In this document: positions 47,501 through 53,500 of the stretch, one piece after another
Position numbering within the stretch: the first letter of the stretch is position 1
How the letters are laid out: every line of letters starts with the position of its first letter
Source: Rubrivivax sp.
Lineage (GTDB): Bacteria > Pseudomonadota > Gammaproteobacteria > Burkholderiales > Burkholderiaceae
Assembly: GCA_016790225.1 (NCBI GenBank)
Contig: JAEUOZ010000023.1
Coordinates: forward strand, 1 to 64,000
Direction of reading: 5' to 3'
DNA: 64,000 nt
The notes under the pieces: generated by a model
What the model saw: only the letters and a program-made list of their open reading frames with translations
The model's database searches: none
What the model was told of the DNA's origin: nothing
Position numbers and translations under genes: made by a program

Positions 47501-50500
47501 CGTTGTTGCTGGCGCCTGCCGTGATGCCGATGCCGCTGGCCCCGTTGGCGATGACGCCGGTGTTGAGTGCATTGGCGCCCACCAGGTTGCCCTGGATCAC
47601 GTTGCCGGTGGCGGTGGAAAGGTCCAGGCGAATGCCGTTGGCGCTCACGTTCCCGGACACCAGGTTGCCTGCCCCCGCTGCCGCGCCACCCACCAGCACG
47701 TTGGCCGCTCCGTTGATGTGGATGCCAGGGCCTGAGTTGCCCAACGCGGCGGCGCCGGTGGCATTGGTTCCCACGTAGTTGCCCTGGACCGATCCGGTGG
47801 CGCCGACGTCGAAGCGGATGCCGGCCACCGAGTTGCCGCTGACCACGTTGCGGTCCGCCGCCGTGGTGCCGCCGATCGTGGCCACCGTGCCGGTGCCGGT
47901 GACGTAGATACCCACGCTGGCGTTGCCCCGCGCTGATGCACCGGTGCTGTCAGTGCCAATGAGGTTGCCCCGCACCACATGGCCGGTGCTGGTGGCCAGC
48001 CACACGCCGTAGCGGCCGGACGCGGCGATCACGTTGCCCAGCACCTGGCAGTTGTTCACCGTGCCGCCGTGGCACACCACGCCATCGGTCCCGTTGCTGC
48101 GCGCGGTGCTGCCATCGGCAGCCAGGCCGATCCAGTTGTTCTGCACGGTTAAGCCGGCGCTGCCATTGCCACTGGCGTATACGCCATGTGAGGCATTGGC
48201 GGCGATCAGGTTGCGGTGCGCACTGCTGGCCCCGCCCACGGTGACGCTGCTGCCGCCTGTGACGTGGATGGCGTTCTTGCTGTTGCCCAGCGCCGCGCTG
48301 CCGTCGGCGGCCAGGCCGATGGTGTTGCCGGCCACCGTGATGTTGCTGGAGGCGCTGTCGATGACCACGCCGCCGTCGCTCTCGGACCACCCTTCGGCAA
48401 ACGTGCGGCCATTGCCGCTGATGAGGTTGCCCTGGCCCACCGAAGCGCCGCCGATCAGCGTGGCGCCGGCGCTTTCCAGCCGAATGCCGCGCAAGAAATT
48501 GCGCAGCGCAGCGGTGCCCGCCGCATTCGTGCCGATGCGGTTGCCCTGGATGGTGTTGTTCTGGGTATTGGCGTCGCGGACGTAGATGCCGTTGATCGAG
48601 TTGCCGCTGATCAGGTTGCCTTCACCCGGCAGAGACCCCCCCACCGCGTTGTCCGACGATCCCAGGGCCACCCACACGCCGTGCTGGTTGGGCAGGGCCA
48701 GAGTCCCGGTTCGATCGGTGCCGATGTAGTTGCCCACCAGCCGGTTGCCGATGGCGGTGGTGGCTTCCAGCACGACGCCTCCGGCGCCATGGCCGCTGAT
48801 GACATTGCGCTCCGCCGCCGTGGTGCCGCCGATGACGTTGTAGCTGCCGCTGACTGAGATGCCGTGCACGCCGTTGGCGGGCGCGCTGGTGCCGTTGGCG
48901 GCCAGGCCCAGCCAGTTGCCCTGAACCAGCGCGCCGCTCGTCAAGGGCAGCTGACGACCGCCAAAGCGATTGATGATGAATCCGCGCACCGTGCTGTCTG
49001 GCACGGACAGGTTCAGGCCATGGACATTGACGTTGCCGGTGCCAAAGCCGCCATCCAGTTCGATGATCGGCCGCGGGTTGACACTGCTCCAGCCCGGCTG
49101 GGTCTGCGCATCCAGCACCATCGCTGTGCTGACAGCGGGCAAGGCGCTGCTCAAGGTGACGGTCGCCACCATCGCATCGCCGCCGTTCGTGGTGAAGAAA
49201 TTGTTGGCGCTGCGCAGCCCGGCGACGCTGCTGCCGTTGCTGATCATGAAGATCACATGCTCGATGCTGGGCAGGCGGCCGGCCGTGGCCAAGCCGGTGT
49301 CATTGCCGAGCGCGTTGGCGTTGGTGATCACTTGCCGCAGGCTGCCCTGACCGCTGTCGTTGGTATTGGTGACAGTGGTGAAGTGGTAGCCAAAATCGAT
49401 GCCGCTGACGGTGCCCGTCGTGGTGCGCACCGGCGCCAGACTGTGCGGCGCGGTGCCACCCGTCGCCAGGCTGGCCAGCGTGGCGCTCGTGGTGTTGCTG
49501 GCCGCATCGGGCAAGGCCGGCCTCTCGCCCCCCACGCGCTGCGCGTCGCCCGCGTGGGCGCTGCCATTCCAGACGACGCGCCAGGTCTGCACGGGCCAGG
49601 CGGCGCCACCGCTGCCCGTGCGGCTGGAGCTGACGGTACCCGTGGCCACGCGCACGTTCCAGTCCGCCGCGCCCAGGCCGGTGAAGCTGTACTGGCCGCT
49701 GCCGTTGGTGGTGGTGGCGGCAACATAACTGCCATCCGCAGCGTACAGCTCCACGCGCACGCCGCTGCGCACCGCACCGCTGCTGGCCGCCAGCGAGCGG
49801 CCGGCCCCGCCGCCGTAGTTCGGGTCTTCAAATACCGTGCCGCTGATGGCTGCGGTGGCCTGCACCTGGGCCGTGACGCTGCTGCTGGCCTTGCCCAGGC
49901 TGCAGCTGTCCACCGAGGTGTTGTTGACACAGGGCGTGGCCACGGCGCTGTGGGTGATGAGGGTGCCGTTCGTGGCGCTGCCGTTGACGCGCAGGTCGTA
50001 CTGCAGCGTCAGCGTGCCGGATGCCGCCACGCTGCTGGCGCTCAGGAAGCTGAGCACACCGCCGCTGAAGGCGGCATCGCTGGCCGCGGCGCCGTTGACC
50101 AGAAAGCTGCCCGCCAGATAGGTGCCGCTGGCAGGCAGGTTGGCGTGCACGCGCATGAAGCGCGCGCTGGACTCCTGGTTGGTGAGGGTGAGCACATAGC
50201 GCACCACGTCGTTGGGCGACACGATGGGCGGGCTGCCGCCCTGAGCCGGTACGATGGTCTGCGCCAAGGCAGCAGCCAAGCGGCCGTTGGTGACATCGAA
50301 GCAGCCGTTGCTGCCCACGTTGCCGATGCCGGCGGGGAGGGTGGCCAGGCAGTTGCTGGCGGTCACGCCATCGGCCACACCGCTCTTGCGTTCCATCCAG
50401 ACGTCCACCGTGCCTTCGTCGGCACCGCTTCCCGGCACACCGTCATTGGCGGCCAAGGAGCCGACGGACAGGCGCAGTTGCCCTCCGCTGCCGTCGCCTG

Positions 50501-53500
50501 CCGCGCCGAAGACCGCGCAGCCCGCGTCCACGCAGCTCGTGCCCGCAGGCAATGCGCTGGCCAGACCCCGGTAGATCAGCTGGGTGGGAATGTCGTCCGT
50601 GACGGCGATGGAAGATGCTGCGGCGCCGGACTGATTGCCCCAGCGCAGCGTCCAGCGCACCCAGCCGGCGCGCGTGGTGTCGGGCAGGGCTGTCTTCGCG
50701 CCGCTGGTGACCACCGAGTTGGAGACCTGCGTGCTGGCGTCGGCCGTCTCCAGAGGTCCGAAGTTGGTGGTACTGCCCAGCGTGGTGGTGCTGCCCGATG
50801 TGGCCCGTGCGGCCGCCACCTGGCCAGCGAGGCCCGGGTTGTTGGGAATCGTCAGGTCGATGGCCGCACCCAGCGACAGGCCGGCGTTAAAGGCATAGCT
50901 GCCTGCCGAATTGCGCCTCAGCCGCACGCAGGTGGTGTCGCTGGGCAGCGCGGCGCTGGTTTCACTGGCGTAGCCGGCGCGGGCGCTGGCCTGCAGGCTG
51001 CGGCTGGTCCAGGTGCCGGTCAGCGGGTTGGCGAAGCAGGTGCTGTCGCTGGAAGTTTCCACCAGCAAGGCGGTGGTCGCGCCGGTGACATAAGCCTTGC
51101 CATAGCTCGGCGTGAACTGTGTGCTGCCCACGCCGGCACGCGGCAGGCGGATGACGGAATAGAAGCCCTGGGCTGGCGCATTGCCGTTGTTGGCCAGTTG
51201 AAGCTGCAGCGAGTAGCTGCTGTTGTGCGGCCAGGTGGAGGGCGCGCTCAGGGTGGTGGCCAGTTCGGGGCTTTCCAGCACCGTCAGGCCGCCGGCGGCC
51301 GCGTAGTTGCCGGCGCCATGCCGGGCCGTGGCGACCGCGTTGTCGGCGCCGCGCGCGCTCAAATTGGTACGCCGTATCTCGGCCGTGATGGGCAGCACCA
51401 TGCCTGCAGCGGCATTGCGCAGGATGGGCAGCTGCATCTGAAAGATGGGGTAGTTCTGGATATGGTCCCTGTCGGCATCGGTACTCTCTGACAGGCCATA
51501 GGTGGCGGCAGGCTGGGTGCCGATGGGGACCTGCCAGCGCGCCATGCAGGCCGGGTCGTTGTCGTTGACAGCAGCCAGGCAAGCCGTGGCGTCGGGTGGC
51601 GTGAAGACGATCCCGGCGGCATTGCCGCCCGGCGGCAGCACCCGCCCAGACGTGATCACGCTGCCAGTCACGCCGGCCAGGTTGACGCTGTTGCGAGCGG
51701 CGAACAGGTTGAATACCCAGGTCCCGTCGACCGGGGCACTGGCGAACTTTCGGTTGCCGGGGTAGATATTGAGCGTGGCGGTCTGCCCGGCCGCCACGTT
51801 CGGGAAGCCGTTGTAGTTCATCCCCACCGTGGGCCAGGAAACGGACTCGTTGGTCAGCGTGCCGTTGCTGTTGAAATTGCCGCAATCGCGCGCCACACCG
51901 GCCGGTGAGGAGAGCGTCTCCCAGGTGTAGACGCGGCCCGGCAGAAAGTTCGTGTTGGTGGTGCCGGGTGTCTGTGCCGAGGCGCCAAAACTGCCGTCGG
52001 CGACCCGCCACAGCGCCTCAGGGCTGAAGTTGCCGAAGCTGGGGCCTGTCGTGCGAGGGTGATCGGCCTCGCGCACGAACAACAGCCGGGTGCCGGGGCC
52101 GACCACGGCCGTGGGATTGCTGTCGTTCGGGCTGGCGGAGAACGGCGTGCTGCCGATGTCAGCCGCCGAGACGGCTCGCCACGCGCTGTGTGGAGGGTTG
52201 GCCGAGTGCACAAAGAGCGGATCCGTCGGCAGCGGGGCCGTGCCGGTGGAATCCTTGTAGATGCGGCTGGTGTTGTTGACGGCGGTCAGGCCATGGAAGG
52301 TCAACCAGCTGGGCACCGTCACCAGGTAGTAGCTGCGGTCCAGCGTCACGGTGTGGGTAGCGTTGGAGTCGTTGCCGTACAGCCAGGTGGAGAAGTACTC
52401 GCCGGGGCGCACCGATCCGCCGTTGATGTAGTACTCCGTCCATGCCGGCCAGGGGGCCCAGGTCTGTGTGCTGCCGTTGGCCTGCCGATGTACCCAGCTC
52501 GTGCCGGCGGCGCGGCAGTAGTTCACCACCACCGGATGGTTGTAGTTGGCTGTGACGGTCTTGCTGGGGTTGCCGTACACCACCGTCATCCGCATGGTGA
52601 CCGTGCTGCCATCGGCGCAGCCGGCCGGGATGTCGAAGGTGGGGGTCACACGCACCGGTGTGGAGCCACCGCCGTAGGAGTCCCAGGGGAGGCGGTCGAA
52701 GTGGTAGACCAGGGGCGTCGTGGCCGCCGCATTCACCGTGGGCTGGCTGATCAGCCGGTGCGTGAAGTTCGAGGGGGGCGGGCTCTGGATCTGGAAGCTC
52801 TTGAAGATGGGAATGCAGCTGCCCAGGTTGAAGTCGATCGTCACGCGAGCGTTCTCGGCGTCCATGCCCGAGCTGGCGAAAGTGCTCAGGTAGGGCCGGA
52901 AATCGCGCCAGATGCCGGTGGCGCCGGGCCCGACGTTGCCGAAGGCCGAGTAGCTGGTCAGGATCCAGTTGTTGCCGCCCGTGACGCTGACGGGCACGCT
53001 CGTGCCCGCCTGCTGCAGCGTCGTGGTGAGCCCTGCCAAGGGCTGCACCGGCACAGCCCCATGGCTGATGGTGGCGCGCGAGGCAAAGGTTCTGCCGGTG
53101 ACAAAGCCGATCGGCACGCGCAAGGTCACCGCGACAGCGCCGGTATAGCCGCTGGGCAGGTCACCCAGATTCCAGCTGAGCACACCGCGGTTGTTGCCCG
53201 CCACGGTGCTGGTGGGCGCGTTGCCGTTCGGCGCATTGCCCGCGTTGTTCAAGGTGACGGGCCGGTAGACCTGCAGGCCGCCGCCATTGCCGTAGTCGAC
53301 CTCGGCGTCCTGGTTCAGGCCATCGTCGGGCGCCAGCGCCGTGCCGCTGCCGCTCAGCCCGTTCATGTCGTCGAAGGAAAAGCGCAGGACCGCGTTGCGC
53401 GTGATGGCGCCGGTGGAGGTGACGTTCAGCGTCATCGTCACCACGCCGTTGTGCCCTATGGACGTGACGTTGGGCGTGACGCTGACGTTGGTGGCGCCGG

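Noticed and set aside
32800..49400. Regularly spaced similar DNA segments as a CRISPR or tandem repeat array
   Set aside because: The periodicity is that of beta-helix codons within one open frame; units are not identical and there are no unique spacers or cas genes.
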